From a virus, in IMG/VR virus record IMGVR_UViG_3300033146_001994, positions 23,548 through 87,547 of that record: a stretch of DNA of 64,000 nt. One strand, written 5' to 3'. Made by a program: the position numbers and the translations under genes. The notes below the pieces were generated by a model. That model did no database searches, was not told the origin of the DNA, and saw only the letters and a list, made by a program, of their open reading frames with translations. Positions 43,301 through 50,710 of this stretch are shown here, piece by piece (positions within the stretch are counted from its first letter, which is position 1; each line of letters starts with the position of its first letter).

Positions 43301-44482
43301 AGCATTCCTTTAGAAGCAGGAAAATTACCTGAATCAATATTTTCTATATATAGTTATAATAGAAAACAAAATCCATATAAGTTGTATGTATTAGTAGGAG
43401 AAAGTACTGATAAAAATGGCACTCCTATAAATGCTGAATATTTAGAAGTCGGAGTATTAAATGTAGGTAATACTATAAAAGAATTCAATGCTAACCTGAA
43501 ACCTGGAAGTTTAGTAAAAGGTGTAAATGTCTCCACTAATACTAAACAACTAAATAGTACGTATAGCAAGATTACTAAAAGTGCCAATTTTGCAAAAACA
43601 TCTGAACATGCTACTGGCAAAACATTGTACATTAAGGAAGAAAATGATACTAAGACAGAATCTGCAAAAGAACAACTACAAGACATAGAAAATGTAAGTG
43701 GATTTAAGCAAGAATTTGAAGATGATAGACCTCCTTTACATAATACAGTTATTACTAATTCTATACAAGATATTACTGAACCACTTACAGATTATGATGA
43801 TGTAGAAGAAAATCCTATACCTGATAAAGCTGTTGAAGATGCTATATTAAGCAATACTAATAAGCACGAAGAGTTTGCACTTCAAAAGAGATTAAGTAAA
43901 AAATATAATGTAAAAATAGTAGATAAGGATGCATCAATAGAAAAGTCTCAGGATGAATTTGCTATATTAAAAAGAAAAGCAGAAGAAATAAATTCTAATT
44001 CTAATAACAAATATACAGCAGAAGTTATACAAGTATTTAAAGATAATAATACGACTGAAACTATACCGCAAATACATTTTAAAAGTAAGAATCAACAAGA
44101 AACTCCTACAGCTTTCTTATTAGATGTTAGAAAAGAAGAATTTAAAAATACATATTTTGGTAAATTAGCTCCTGATGCTGACTTTTTGTTAAAATCTATC
44201 GACATGCTTGATAGAAATAAAGAAATTAAAAAGCTAAAAGATTCTAAGCGGTCAAATAATAAATTGGATACTAAAATAGAACAACTTAAAGAAATTCAAT
44301 TGAAAGATAAAGGCACTGAGTTTTTTAAAGGTGAGATAAAAAAACTAGAGATTAAAGATGAAAAGTATGTTACTTTAGAATTAAAACCTTTAACTTTAGC
44401 CCTTAATGATGTTGTAGAAGTTGCAACATTTGTTACAGATAAAATGATAGAAAAACAAAAAGTAAAATGTTCTAAAGGATAA
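31307..44482 (+). CDS. Giant virion RNA polymerase polyprotein (4391 aa) with metallopeptidase-like motif
   Basis: The largest gene in the window. Around residues 3200-3255, RIPNQGLNFQKSLKIVGF is followed by MGQDFDIDKLY; D3247-F-D3249-I-D3251 is the metal-binding signature of the single-chain double-psi-beta-barrel RNA polymerases of crAss-like phages, which are carried in the virion and transcribe early genes. Other visible parts are a Gly/Ala hydrophobic region near 255-320, charged coiled coils ~690-795, HEYLH at 1133-1137 (HEXXH zincin motif), a Pro/Glu/Asn linker ~1318-1349, a KOW/SH3-like segment ~1372-1410, and a charged C-terminus. Multidomain fusions of this sort are known in the group. 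There is no internal stop or frameshift. It may be cut into parts before or after packaging; that is inference. Confidence 0.88.
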   Translation: MLNPEINKTNIESTEIDGNKVTPIINKNIKGTSTSTRINTALDDIPVVDMETISSNLKKAELTKNKEDEIPPEQQVTNALSEMEEIDINSIPKYKTNIDSRFKDTFDTKEFKIGSDVYELIDDYADYTDQENGDFSYSQILNKYGSFYEADAQTQGGFTKVMKGIPRILTRATHDVVDMGLHTAGFARWIFKDGLDKNKFVDVVDNSYTRAADNFFKELDNAALTKIYNRAEYNTANFGSSLMSAEFWGEDAASGIGSFLSFLVPGAALKVLNISKGLELLGMGAKLAGKMEVGIGAGINTVMESSAEAAGVVNDLKAQGITDRNVLSVQGLKSFADNVLITAAPNMIMQGLMFGKSSPNKFKTANGLWKNPKQIISEMSVGNTLKTIGEPLISEGAEEIFQYGSEQNRSNKEDFEENYFTGMLNSIKRTAVGLGETEGQKSLFLGSLLGALGGVRGAVRDKKARLSTAEGLRKSLTEINNSFIGLENLYKTKVEYDDAGNPTIKLDLKDGLIVEKDPEKIYKELQRIGGLYARSVVIEALHIKNAGEVDASAKIEELPLSIEQKDYINSLSEKAAKEAYSDEMNNSILEWIIPHLAVEGGAEVANNKLDEVLNSSSIVGKYLKESKLTDFFKEQINSLQEEYIDLETHPEKLKVTAKTDKHIKYKNAFIERLKIMKLSALFNTNLLDAKIKDKEAEIEKLLKASEDLSKSAEFAYAKKRGTRRKKSNNTARNRELKAQIQQKKEEFKNLTDNNLQDNKDIQKEIQELEKEQKKVQEQETQEQLEQEKTQSKVHPEYALEHKRLASELKALYEEKEYFQKQSAGLTNKNSRQDLFDNFVGIKYKNKYKQAKYEAEQNLKKEKQTAERYSIITANQYNSKLRKLQLDLNSVNVNKISETLDKYTKDINEDTKLSDEHKKTLLDTISKFKSVLDEVNSTRNVQVEALNMMLNNNVEGLQQLLTDISNDKNLSTKEYTILNIYVNKLLDDLMIYGAVRVAAKSIARSTIDKNGKKVTVITDVINNDFEEANEKNKKKIDSYNATGILEKEPTKKSTKEPTKKSVRNVTKDTAKNVLLAILQHGTEREKVLAKNLLNVLDFSAIKFEYSNELNAPGKHNKGTITINTKLSINATTLHEYLHALLYQKDSTEYFNTIKAIFESTLKSFEENADEASKEMYKRMTEAFNKNHNLKDFLDSLTDEEVVLAEKLYGLLNESEFHSTITTDEDFQRYLDSLGIKVDGISVVKRTLKTFFKEILKIFNSFTGKILKKDDPLYQSLVALANLQTVEDVSTVENESTENESTKNATDDITVTEELIKNEPISPENPIEPKNPIEPIEPNDNNFPDAPNPIPDLEVSQVDNIENENENTNEPDFKQDDVVIYKGEVYTVVRLTKARVVIADVNNNTKAVHPKSLTLESSNTVIDEFEDTQKTVKINTENEIKAEQYSVKEVESIDNETTTNEEFQTKANAVAHKTIEDVGNADGTHSSKEVTNTGRNLIDAHLQKGDKVTLVAVDDDSIEMYTFDEAGNRKTTTWGEFKKTASSQEDIIDYQPIGIYSNGKLIGYIHTSDWVFNNAETFENGVKESEKLHNIRKDILVKEGNIEVKVESVTGGVLSIAEVAKNGIFYPEKDTLENRISEDTPIIIMHANGSISSTHNINTTELLENNTNLIYGHPYIVIKDLNGSLRAVAIRHNTLDNLLALNPTHTIKALVAAAIFSTTKGNLDSIEFEPFKNLVAKGIEYAKQLNIDITPDNVAKYSLTGENGSTLSLVNYISQFLYQQSDGEFENAVQEQSTKKNGKPAFKFKVVTVNNINTLQFNFISEFLTANGDDGVRFINLMNSKANVISNQRKILNILNGSFTDALSAQRTNLNAEALRNNRTIKVVNESNGEIETLDYNTYARKATTTILEASKDNDDNLYHFIQPTVRLDLSSIKDNSKRTQLTEEEISSITPSATNNNVVEADTGEGLDDEFAFTHRDLKELKESTENLLVHGTTLKLQTRILNVLNTEVYNYILKEGNISNGYKLSGAKIEAFLDSKIEELKHNVELTKTEPNKKANRIGRYSKTQYKSLDKILNSSDTIKYNIKRALNTTLGITHSEELEDLINDSRGKQQNWDMDSFQINPNIGISAEVKIFLSTLTTGKFLGFNMSRSMNDSFKILRNVLKDLPPNKKVMLNELAKFTKAYPEFKILIEKLNDASNQQISNKFVSQMCGHVASGVFIFENTAYSKDSKKTETVVTVEKSDANDITKVILNKWAKNLFDSKYVKLENGEHYFTDKKGIIKELESIKVVNIATLKPVLDALGIKLSDELYNEIETGKYFYKGKKVTLTVVRNLVKLTLTSSKDTASTAARNVSLETSNIFGQTFLKALAKEDSKYNATETANAHMEGTKKVYSYGLNYRLKQLEAKLLGKFDNFSSYAKGTFTSIFSRNSAWLKNAYYIDKDGNIKPRENSSFLANFAIGTVSLQAHKKAKAKNKDNADFRAIERKEKEITALGFMHASRTDNSGNNDRIISLLYLTPSNKKKSPIVTVPAFKANFKPFSAENDNYEYTEETIQRMFEQLVAPELDRIRSFEQLEAVNKLDIATNYKNGYKAFYTIPALNALYINEDGSLRADYNSDNVRRRAKKLMLSTLSKLTSETTDYWVKEGIGVTTDRFNSPHINSKFLSSEHVTLDKRTPRKLLVSIALDFNLQYLIGNANMAMTLAGDIASFYKGKVPIQNLSAEDKNAAIQVAFENLGKRLAKDIAPGTEYTDNTEDGSESNITYAVAADLRLDSNALEEIKKVSNENNFKGITATDAQEFVTFTHRLSLLARDGSISEILADKIINIVKSEIKKGNHFYMDNVRAILSPKELKEFNTIIFKPTKLEYTGNTFNKVDADTNIKQELYVKSSDIVLQQEELYGKQLDKVRIAMEKAEVDRLPFSTAAKISGQSNEKHVKLFNETGDVLDVETITENLNNGKFVVSLRGLKEQQKLPSHGENSHINTVTQTSKNWLTDVISLDDFVDLSGNTKTGDELLADYNAELQKIYDASFENLKTFLGVKIDGKGRLDLTELDYINLKALLKKSALQTRNDINTEHYIEYSDRDLRSLSFAPVDFESIMNSLVKSELLSNKMPGSSLVVVTEAGLRNIAENDDIYSGKYGNITTPLALNRTIHTKDYTGELKHNECFVQWKFRDIDGKLLNIEDYLDEDGNLDEKKFTPEMLTIFSMRIPNQGLNFQKSLKIVGFLPYNSGDRIVTSKDLTITMGQDFDIDKLYCYTYNYYIKSDGTIARLNEEGVNNLNTYVKSLGLNSIAELKEAIIGRLKKSKIENIDLQAEISRNQKAVNTLNTEFDKSSTPKNLKELIYNVIDDLKSLRTKEKLTSREIEDLKYNLYLIDKLSNSTHIAQNNIVDIHHMVHQNKNDIVQAKLFKQENALFLEKNGDEETVVSKIIQIEEKKNSTKNFIGFSAKYQLDKKQQGSFAQTAVGIFANDIILNSLGQQILKKSGRGLSIAQQTINWGTNDKGIIDLTGSKNNFKSKDGKYYRSDIHSAWLTIEVDDENAQIAGHLNVNKITIPFIKAMNHMGYSTITPLILVQPIIQEYVDALNTLKHSDEYVSNAEDIVIKQLLKKYNYSEQQIQFYFTSELLDDGENIRSADRYTNKSLTEKQLFKMLEAEDIHKFDNIQAAILIKFLKTAEIGATISRAQQLLNIDSKGYGKDFAHAIALEESIAKSAEHPPIKEFSKLFENSILKNSLKALSLNNALWQDSNFYLGANTEAVIKIIAGLSSKSFESVSSKAEFYRTMYKLLKAYMMTSKNTLWRNEDTDLTSERERILKGKNSIQVRTKLLKSSDNFKLKSNAFLNSLTVESSKYNLAKVTQLITNIEDSTSDEMIKSFIDLALMDVTVEGVEVKEYAEDLVKAAVLNGEMYGAIDYSKSIPAILLHSIPFMQELVDISDSYKMNLNDFFNVKNATLIREKGFKALDINTIPPVVLQIFRNSPELVSGRVNRNILPKNPGTHVSIPLEAGKLPESIFSIYSYNRKQNPYKLYVLVGESTDKNGTPINAEYLEVGVLNVGNTIKEFNANLKPGSLVKGVNVSTNTKQLNSTYSKITKSANFAKTSEHATGKTLYIKEENDTKTESAKEQLQDIENVSGFKQEFEDDRPPLHNTVITNSIQDITEPLTDYDDVEENPIPDKAVEDAILSNTNKHEEFALQKRLSKKYNVKIVDKDASIEKSQDEFAILKRKAEEINSNSNNKYTAEVIQVFKDNNTTETIPQIHFKSKNQQETPTAFLLDVRKEEFKNTYFGKLAPDADFLLKSIDMLDRNKEIKKLKDSKRSNNKLDTKIEQLKEIQLKDKGTEFFKGEIKKLEIKDEKYVTLELKPLTLALNDVVEVATFVTDKMIEKQKVKCSKG

Positions 44483-44486
44483 TTAT

Positions 44487-47400
44487 ATGAAGTGTGTAAA
44501 TAAGAATAGCTTAGAATATAAAGCAGCATTGGAGATACTTGAAGATGTTAGTAAAGTAGATGCACTTACCCTAGCTTGTGGCAGAATACCTACTAAAAAA
44601 GAAGCCTTAAAATTTAAAAGTTCATTTGACCCTGTTACAGATGTTGACCCTACCAATCCTGAAAATTCAATTTCTAAATTTGAATCTCTTATAAGTGCAA
44701 AAAAAGATAGAAATAATAGAGTACTGCGCAGAATAAATGCTAATAAGGTAAAAACACTTAAACTTAGAAAATCTTTATTAAAAAACGGTGCTACTAAAGA
44801 ACAATTAAAAACAAATAAAGATTTAAAAGCTTTAATGTTAACACGAAATAAATTAGAAAAGACTTATACAGACTTAAAACGAGATATTGATGAATTATAT
44901 TCAGTAGACAAAATAGACGTTATTGAAAAGTTTGCAATAAAAGACTTAAACGTTATTACACGTCTTTTAAAAAAGCCAAATAAAACAGCTACAGATTTAG
45001 TAGATGCAATAGGTCTAATACGTACATGGAAAAATATATTAAATTTATCCACTACAAATATATTCACAGAAGAAGAATTAACCTCTAAACTTACATGGGT
45101 AATAAAGACACAAGAACTAATGTCAAAATACAGTGTAATGTTTGACCAAAAATTTAACGAGATAATTCCTATTGTAGATAAATTGTATCAACAATTAGGT
45201 GAAGAAGCATTTAAAGAAACCTTGACAGATGAGCTTAGGGCATACTTTACTAATTTATCAGAAGTAGGAAATGTTGGAGGTATTGGACAAGGCAAAGCAC
45301 TGCTATTTTCTATTGCAGAAAGTCATGAGCCTAGTTACCAGCTTTTACATCAAATGTATAAAACAGCAATGAGTACTGCTAATGCAGAAATTGATGATTT
45401 AGCCACTAGGATAGCAAAAGCTTTTAAAGATATAACTACAGACGAATTAGATTTATTTTATCAAAGAGCTTCTAATACAGATAATAGGCAAGTATCTTCT
45501 TTAGTAAGCGCTTTTACGTATGAGTATGAGACAAGAAAACAAGATATTATAGATAACTTGAATAGGAAAACTAATTCTATATTTTTAAATACCAAACTTA
45601 CTAACAAAGAAAGACTTCAACGTCTTAAAAAACTAAATTTTCAAACATCTAAGGCTTTAAATTCCATTAGTACTGTGATAGACCCCAACTTGTTATATAC
45701 CATACCTAAACAAGAACAAAAATATGTGAGGGATGATAAATTTACTGTTGAAGGAGCTAAAACGTATAAGCAAAAGCTGTTAAAGATGTTAAATGGCAAT
45801 ACCCATTTACTAGAAAGATTTTTAAGGCAGGTAGATGAAAATGTTACTTTATATAGGCAAAAATTAGAAATTGCAATAGAAAATATTAAGGAAGAATATC
45901 CTGAGGATATAGTTTTACAAGAAGCCCTAATTGACGAGTTTATACAAAATAATTCACCTTTTATTAAAGCACATAGTTATAAAACTGGAAATATTACAGC
46001 TAAGAGTATTAGAGCAGGTATATTTGATAGTGAACATGTAGTTACCATTGCAAATAAAACTGATTCAGATGGCAATGCTACTAATTTTTATGATGGTAAT
46101 TTTACTAAAATAATGTCAAATGAGAAGTTAGCAAAAGCATATTGGCTCGCTCATGCTATATATACGAGTGCTTACCAAACAATACCAAATGACCAACTAG
46201 AGGGTGCACATATGCTAGCTATATTTCCTGTTGAAAAGAACTTAATGGAGAATTTTGCTAAGGATGGTGTAATTACAGGCATAAAAACATTATATGATAA
46301 AGTTAGAATGTTCGGAACTGCACAAGAGAATGCGCCTATACCTGCACAAATGTATCAAAAAACACAATTAGAGGGAGTAAATAATCCATTTAAACAATTA
46401 ATTCCATTTCTTAAACAGAAGAAAATTTCATATGCAGCGCTACATAACAATGAGAGTGTATCTCCTAAGTTAATAAATGATTGGAAAATAGAATATCTTA
46501 ATGAGGTATCTAAAAATAATTCAAAAGATTTTACTAAGGTATTACAGGGATTTGCAGCAGCTACAATAGTATATAATAATAAAGCATTAATAGAGGATTC
46601 TACTTTTTTAATGCATTCAATGATTAATACTTTCATCAGTAATAAAATTTTAGACAGTAATACTTCTACAGATAAATTTAATAAAAAGAATGCGGCAAAA
46701 TTACAAAACAGTTTAGATACCCTGAATAATACTTTGTCTATTTTTTATGGTTATCATCCTAAACAAAAAACACAAAAATCTAAAAAAGCTCTTACAAGTG
46801 TAAAACTACAAGATAAAGAAGCATATAAAAAACTAGAGGACACAAAGAAAGACTTAGAAACATTATTTGAAAGTAAAAAAATAACAGCTGTTGAATTGGC
46901 TAGAGAATATAAAGAGATTGCAAAAGCTAAAAGAGCATTAGAATTTGATAGAGATTTAACCACTATTTTAGATGGATTAAACGCTTATATCAGAATGAAA
47001 ACTATTGGGTGGAATGTTTTCTCAGGGATGTCTAATATATTATTTGGTATTGTAGCTAATACAATGATTGCTTCTGATGGCAGGGTAATAAATTCAAAGA
47101 ATCTTGCAATAGCATATAAAATGGTAATGTCATCTGTACTCAAATCTAACTCCATGGGAATCTTTGCAACACCTCTTGCTAAAAAGATTTCTAACATAAT
47201 GAGTAGACATGATATATTTAAAAAGTCTAAATATGAAATTGCAGAAAAAGGTATTAATACAGGTAGAAAAGAATCAACACTTCTAAGCACCCTTTCACCA
47301 TGGAACTTTATGGAAAGAGGTGAGTATTTTAATCAAGCTCCTCTTGTAATAGCAATGCTATTATCTAATACTGTAACTATTGATGGAAAAGAAGTTAGCA

Positions 47401-48443
47401 TGTTTGATGCAATGCTAGAGGATGGCTCTTTCAAAGATGGTGTTAGTGAAGAAGATATTGCTAAATTTCATAGAACTAAAAGTGCTATGGACAGATTGAT
47501 AGCTAGAGGTCATGGTAACTATGATACAAAGGAATCTCCATTATTACTGAATAATAAAATAATGTACAGATTAATAAAAACATTTAAAACATGGATGCCA
47601 CAAGCATATTATACCAGATTTGGAGAAGAAAGACCGTCATTTGCAACTGGTACGGTAGAAAAAGGTAGATACCTTTCATATAAAGATTCTATAAAAACTG
47701 GAATAGGTGGCAGGTCAAGAATGGGTTCTACTGCTTTTATAGCAAAACAGCTACTTAAAAAAGTATATTCTAATACTGGATTTGATTACTATTATAATAC
47801 ACTTGATAAATCTAAAACTTTATCTGTAGAAGATTATGAACAGTTAGAAAAAGAAGAAAAAGAAAACTATACAAGGTCAATGACAGCTGTAGATGCTGCA
47901 AATATGAGGGCTAATCTAACTGAATTATATTGGGTAACTGCTTCAACTGTATCAATGGCTTTAATGAGCATGTTAGCAGCTAAGATAGGTGCAGACGATG
48001 ATGATGATGATGAAACTTCAAGGTATTTATCTTATTCTATAATTAATCTTTTAGGTAGATTGCAGACAGATTTATTTATGTGGGTGTCTCCTATTGAAAT
48101 GCATACATTAGTAAAAGACCCTATAATAATAACTAAACTTGTTACTGAATCTACAAAATTAATAAGTGATTCATTCGCAATTGCTTTTGGAGATAGACCT
48201 TTACATATACAAACAGGTAGCTATGCAAAAGAAAATAGACTTACTAGGGATTTAAGTGCAGTCTTTCCTTTTACTGCACAGATTAAAACATTGAGTTCTT
48301 TAGGAAAAGGTTCTTATAAAAATAATAAGTCATTTTGGTATTACAGACTTACTGATGTATTTGGTGGAGATGATATTAAAAAACCTGTGGATAAATATGC
48401 AACAGATGAAGAAGATGATATAGGTTATTCTGATTATCAATAA
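44487..48443 (+). CDS. Large cargo protein following the polymerase, 1318 aa
   Basis: Starts four bases after the polymerase stop and ends the late plus-strand block at a terminator. It is strongly helical and Lys-rich over the first ~900 residues, with coiled-coil stretches (around residues 75-130 and 780-820). A hydrophobic region lies near residues 825-850 and another near 1145-1170 (ASTVSMALMSMLAAKIG), followed by an Asp run (DDDDDDE). The C-terminus is acidic. Similar long proteins accompany the polymerase in crAss-like phages and may help it cross the envelope. The function is not shown by motifs. Confidence 0.5.
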   Translation: MKCVNKNSLEYKAALEILEDVSKVDALTLACGRIPTKKEALKFKSSFDPVTDVDPTNPENSISKFESLISAKKDRNNRVLRRINANKVKTLKLRKSLLKNGATKEQLKTNKDLKALMLTRNKLEKTYTDLKRDIDELYSVDKIDVIEKFAIKDLNVITRLLKKPNKTATDLVDAIGLIRTWKNILNLSTTNIFTEEELTSKLTWVIKTQELMSKYSVMFDQKFNEIIPIVDKLYQQLGEEAFKETLTDELRAYFTNLSEVGNVGGIGQGKALLFSIAESHEPSYQLLHQMYKTAMSTANAEIDDLATRIAKAFKDITTDELDLFYQRASNTDNRQVSSLVSAFTYEYETRKQDIIDNLNRKTNSIFLNTKLTNKERLQRLKKLNFQTSKALNSISTVIDPNLLYTIPKQEQKYVRDDKFTVEGAKTYKQKLLKMLNGNTHLLERFLRQVDENVTLYRQKLEIAIENIKEEYPEDIVLQEALIDEFIQNNSPFIKAHSYKTGNITAKSIRAGIFDSEHVVTIANKTDSDGNATNFYDGNFTKIMSNEKLAKAYWLAHAIYTSAYQTIPNDQLEGAHMLAIFPVEKNLMENFAKDGVITGIKTLYDKVRMFGTAQENAPIPAQMYQKTQLEGVNNPFKQLIPFLKQKKISYAALHNNESVSPKLINDWKIEYLNEVSKNNSKDFTKVLQGFAAATIVYNNKALIEDSTFLMHSMINTFISNKILDSNTSTDKFNKKNAAKLQNSLDTLNNTLSIFYGYHPKQKTQKSKKALTSVKLQDKEAYKKLEDTKKDLETLFESKKITAVELAREYKEIAKAKRALEFDRDLTTILDGLNAYIRMKTIGWNVFSGMSNILFGIVANTMIASDGRVINSKNLAIAYKMVMSSVLKSNSMGIFATPLAKKISNIMSRHDIFKKSKYEIAEKGINTGRKESTLLSTLSPWNFMERGEYFNQAPLVIAMLLSNTVTIDGKEVSMFDAMLEDGSFKDGVSEEDIAKFHRTKSAMDRLIARGHGNYDTKESPLLLNNKIMYRLIKTFKTWMPQAYYTRFGEERPSFATGTVEKGRYLSYKDSIKTGIGGRSRMGSTAFIAKQLLKKVYSNTGFDYYYNTLDKSKTLSVEDYEQLEKEEKENYTRSMTAVDAANMRANLTELYWVTASTVSMALMSMLAAKIGADDDDDDETSRYLSYSIINLLGRLQTDLFMWVSPIEMHTLVKDPIIITKLVTESTKLISDSFAIAFGDRPLHIQTGSYAKENRLTRDLSAVFPFTAQIKTLSSLGKGSYKNNKSFWYYRLTDVFGGDDIKKPVDKYATDEEDDIGYSDYQ

Positions 48444-48470
48444 AAATACTTTTTGTGTTTTGTTAGTTTT

Positions 48471-48511
48471 GGGAAAGTGGCTCATTAGAAATAATACCAC
48501 TTTCCCTTTTT
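48471..48511 (+). terminator. Rho-independent terminator of the late block
   Basis: A perfect 10-bp stem (GGGAAAGTGG at 48471-48480, CCACTTTCCC at 48497-48506) with a 16-base loop and five T residues. It separates the plus-strand late genes from the convergent minus-strand groEL unit. On the minus strand the stem is followed by A-rich sequence, so it acts mainly on plus-strand transcripts. Confidence 0.85.
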
Positions 48512-48513
48512 AT

Positions 48514-48939
48514 TTACCTGTTTTCAAATACTGTAACTATATCAATTCCCTCTAGCATTAAAATAATATCTGCGTGTAAAGAATTTTCTAAAGGTTTCTC
48601 TATGAATATATAATATTTTAATAGTAAGTTATTAGATAAAATAGGAATTGCTTCAAATTTATAGGTTTTTCCTGCATCTTCTCTATTTTTTAATTTAAAA
48701 GAGATAACTCTAAACTCATCATCTACATAACTTGCCATTATCAAGGTATCATTAGTTGTATTTAAGTAAAACTTAGCAAGTCCTAGTTTATAAGTATGTG
48801 TTTTCTCTGTTTTAATATTGTAGTCATAAATAGAGTAGGATACATATAAACGTGCTGGCAAAAGGTGTGATTGTGCTGTTACGCTTAATGCCAATCCTAG
48901 TAAAATTATTAATATAAAATTTTTCATAATATTATTCAT
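48514..48939 (-). CDS. Small secreted/periplasmic protein downstream of groEL, 141 aa
   Basis: The N-terminus has a clear Sec signal peptide (KNFILIILLGLALSVTAQS, likely cleavage after VTA). There is no lipobox cysteine. The mature part is beta-rich (LYVSYSIYDYNIKTEK, YVDDEFRVISFKLKN) and small, suggesting a periplasmic or surface beta-sandwich. It overlaps the groEL stop by eight bases and is co-transcribed with it. A host-modifying (moron-type) role is possible. It could be read from either of two nearby ATG codons; the first is given. Confidence 0.6.
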   Translation of the reverse strand: MNNIMKNFILIILLGLALSVTAQSHLLPARLYVSYSIYDYNIKTEKTHTYKLGLAKFYLNTTNDTLIMASYVDDEFRVISFKLKNREDAGKTYKFEAIPILSNNLLLKYYIFIEKPLENSLHADIILMLEGIDIVTVFENR

Positions 48940-50524
48940 TAATTAATTCTTCTGCAATTACACACTCTGTTGTTAAGAAAGTACCTGCTACTGATGCTGC
49001 ATTTTCTAAGGCTGTCATAGTAACTAGTGTAGGGTCAATAATGCCCTCTTCTAACATATTACACATTCTATTGTTTTTAACATCATAGCCAATTCCCTTT
49101 CCTGCTTTATTAATCTTTTTAGTTATCTTTTTAACATTCAATCCTGCATTAAGAATTATCTGCTTTAATGGAACTTTCAAAGCTTTAAACAACAATTTTT
49201 CTCCTAAACTATTGTCTTTTCTAGCCAATAATTCATTAGCGATATGATAAAGAACTGCACCTCCTCCTGGAACTATACCCTCCTTTACAGCTGATTTTGT
49301 AGAGTTCAAAGCATCCTCTACTCTATCCTTTAATTCGTCCATTTCCATCTTAGAAATACCCCCTACATATATAATACAAACCTTTCCAAGTAATTTACCT
49401 CTACGTTGCATTAATCTTTCTTTATCGTAATTAGAATGTGAAATAGCTAAATCGTTGTCAATCTGCTCAATTCTTTTAGTAATTACTTCTTTGCTAGAAT
49501 TACCTCCAATTATAGTAGTATCTTCTTTACCAACAATAACCTTAATAGCATCTCCTAAAATTGTAGGAATCTTTGTAGCATCAATATTACGTAAATTACT
49601 TATAGTATTTCTATCTATTGCAGATGCGCCTGTTACTGCTGCAATATCTAACATATTTTCAATCTGTGTCGTACTAAAAGATGGAGTTTTAATAGCTACT
49701 CCTTGAAATTTCATTTCATATAAGTTCTGATTAAATATCTGTAAAGCTTCATTCTTTAAATCATCTACAAACATTACAATAGGTCTGCCTTTATCTACTG
49801 AATACTTCATGAAAGGAATAATATCTGTTGCCTTTGAAAAGACATAATTACTTACAAATATAATTGGATTGTCAAATTCACAAGTACGCTTCTTTACATT
49901 AGTAATCATTAAAGGAGACATGTAACCTCCATTAACCTGCATTCCCTCTAAGTTATCAATGTAAGTATCAAAGTTTTGAGACTTTTCTATTTCAATAACT
50001 CCATCATTACCTACACTTGACAAAGCTGCTTTAATAAGTTTACCTACCTTTGTACTATTATTAGCAGAAATTGTAGCAACATTCTCTATAGCTTGTAAGT
50101 CATTTGATACTTCAATTGAACTAGATTTTAACTTAGATAATACATCTGTAACTCCCTTGTCTATACCATCCTTTAATGCTACTGAACTTATTCTTTTACT
50201 CTTCTTTAAAAGAGATAAACCATTAGATATAATAGCTTCTGTTAATACTATTGCTGTTGTAGTACCATCACCTGCTATGTCATTAGTCCTTAAGGCTGCT
50301 TCCTTTGCTATAGTAGCTCCAATGTCCTTGAAAGGGTCTTTTAAATATACATTTATTGCTACTGTTACTCCATCCTTTGTGATTGAGGGTACTCCTAACT
50401 TACGCTCGTATATAACATTTCTACCTTTTGCTCCCAAAGTTACCTTTACTGCTTTAGATAACTCCTGTACCCCTGAAAATACAGCCTGCCTTGAATCTGT
50501 ATCAAACTTTAATAACTTACTCAT
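48932..50524 (-). CDS. groEL: GroEL-type chaperonin (HSP60)
   Basis: A 530-residue group I chaperonin recognisable along its whole length. The ATP-binding motif GDGTTT is at residues 85-90, and the catalytic-aspartate region RVEDALNSTKSAVKEGIVPGGG is intact. Chaperonins form double rings that fold client proteins in an ATP-dependent way; in phages they probably assist capsid or other virion proteins. The usual Gly-Gly-Met-rich C-terminal tail of bacterial GroEL is absent (the end is AEELINE), and no groES is found beside it, so it would need the host co-chaperonin or work alone. The minus-strand position between late and early modules suggests separate regulation and acquisition by transfer. 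Confidence 0.95.
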   Translation of the reverse strand: MSKLLKFDTDSRQAVFSGVQELSKAVKVTLGAKGRNVIYERKLGVPSITKDGVTVAINVYLKDPFKDIGATIAKEAALRTNDIAGDGTTTAIVLTEAIISNGLSLLKKSKRISSVALKDGIDKGVTDVLSKLKSSSIEVSNDLQAIENVATISANNSTKVGKLIKAALSSVGNDGVIEIEKSQNFDTYIDNLEGMQVNGGYMSPLMITNVKKRTCEFDNPIIFVSNYVFSKATDIIPFMKYSVDKGRPIVMFVDDLKNEALQIFNQNLYEMKFQGVAIKTPSFSTTQIENMLDIAAVTGASAIDRNTISNLRNIDATKIPTILGDAIKVIVGKEDTTIIGGNSSKEVITKRIEQIDNDLAISHSNYDKERLMQRRGKLLGKVCIIYVGGISKMEMDELKDRVEDALNSTKSAVKEGIVPGGGAVLYHIANELLARKDNSLGEKLLFKALKVPLKQIILNAGLNVKKITKKINKAGKGIGYDVKNNRMCNMLEEGIIDPTLVTMTALENAASVAGTFLTTECVIAEELINE

Positions 50525-50556
50525 ATTTGTGTATTATTAGTTAATATTAATTATTA

Positions 50557-50564
50557 CAAAGCTA
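50557..50564 (-). promoter_or_regulatory. -7 promoter element (TAGCTTTG) for groEL
   Basis: On the minus strand TAGCTTTG matches TAnnTTTG exactly, 32 bases upstream of the groEL start codon. The -33 TTG is not clear; the region upstream is A/T tracts. This divergent intergenic region (50525-50710) also serves the plus-strand gene at 50711. Confidence 0.45.
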
Positions 50565-50710
50565 ACATTTTTTGAGAATAAAAACCTTAAAATTTTTTTA
50601 TAATTTTTTTTTAAATTGTGGGAATGGATGAGAGTGATGACCTCCTTATAAGAAACCCCCACTAAACTTCGAGCGTAATGGTGCGCTCCACTAATATAGG
50701 AGATAAAGAC

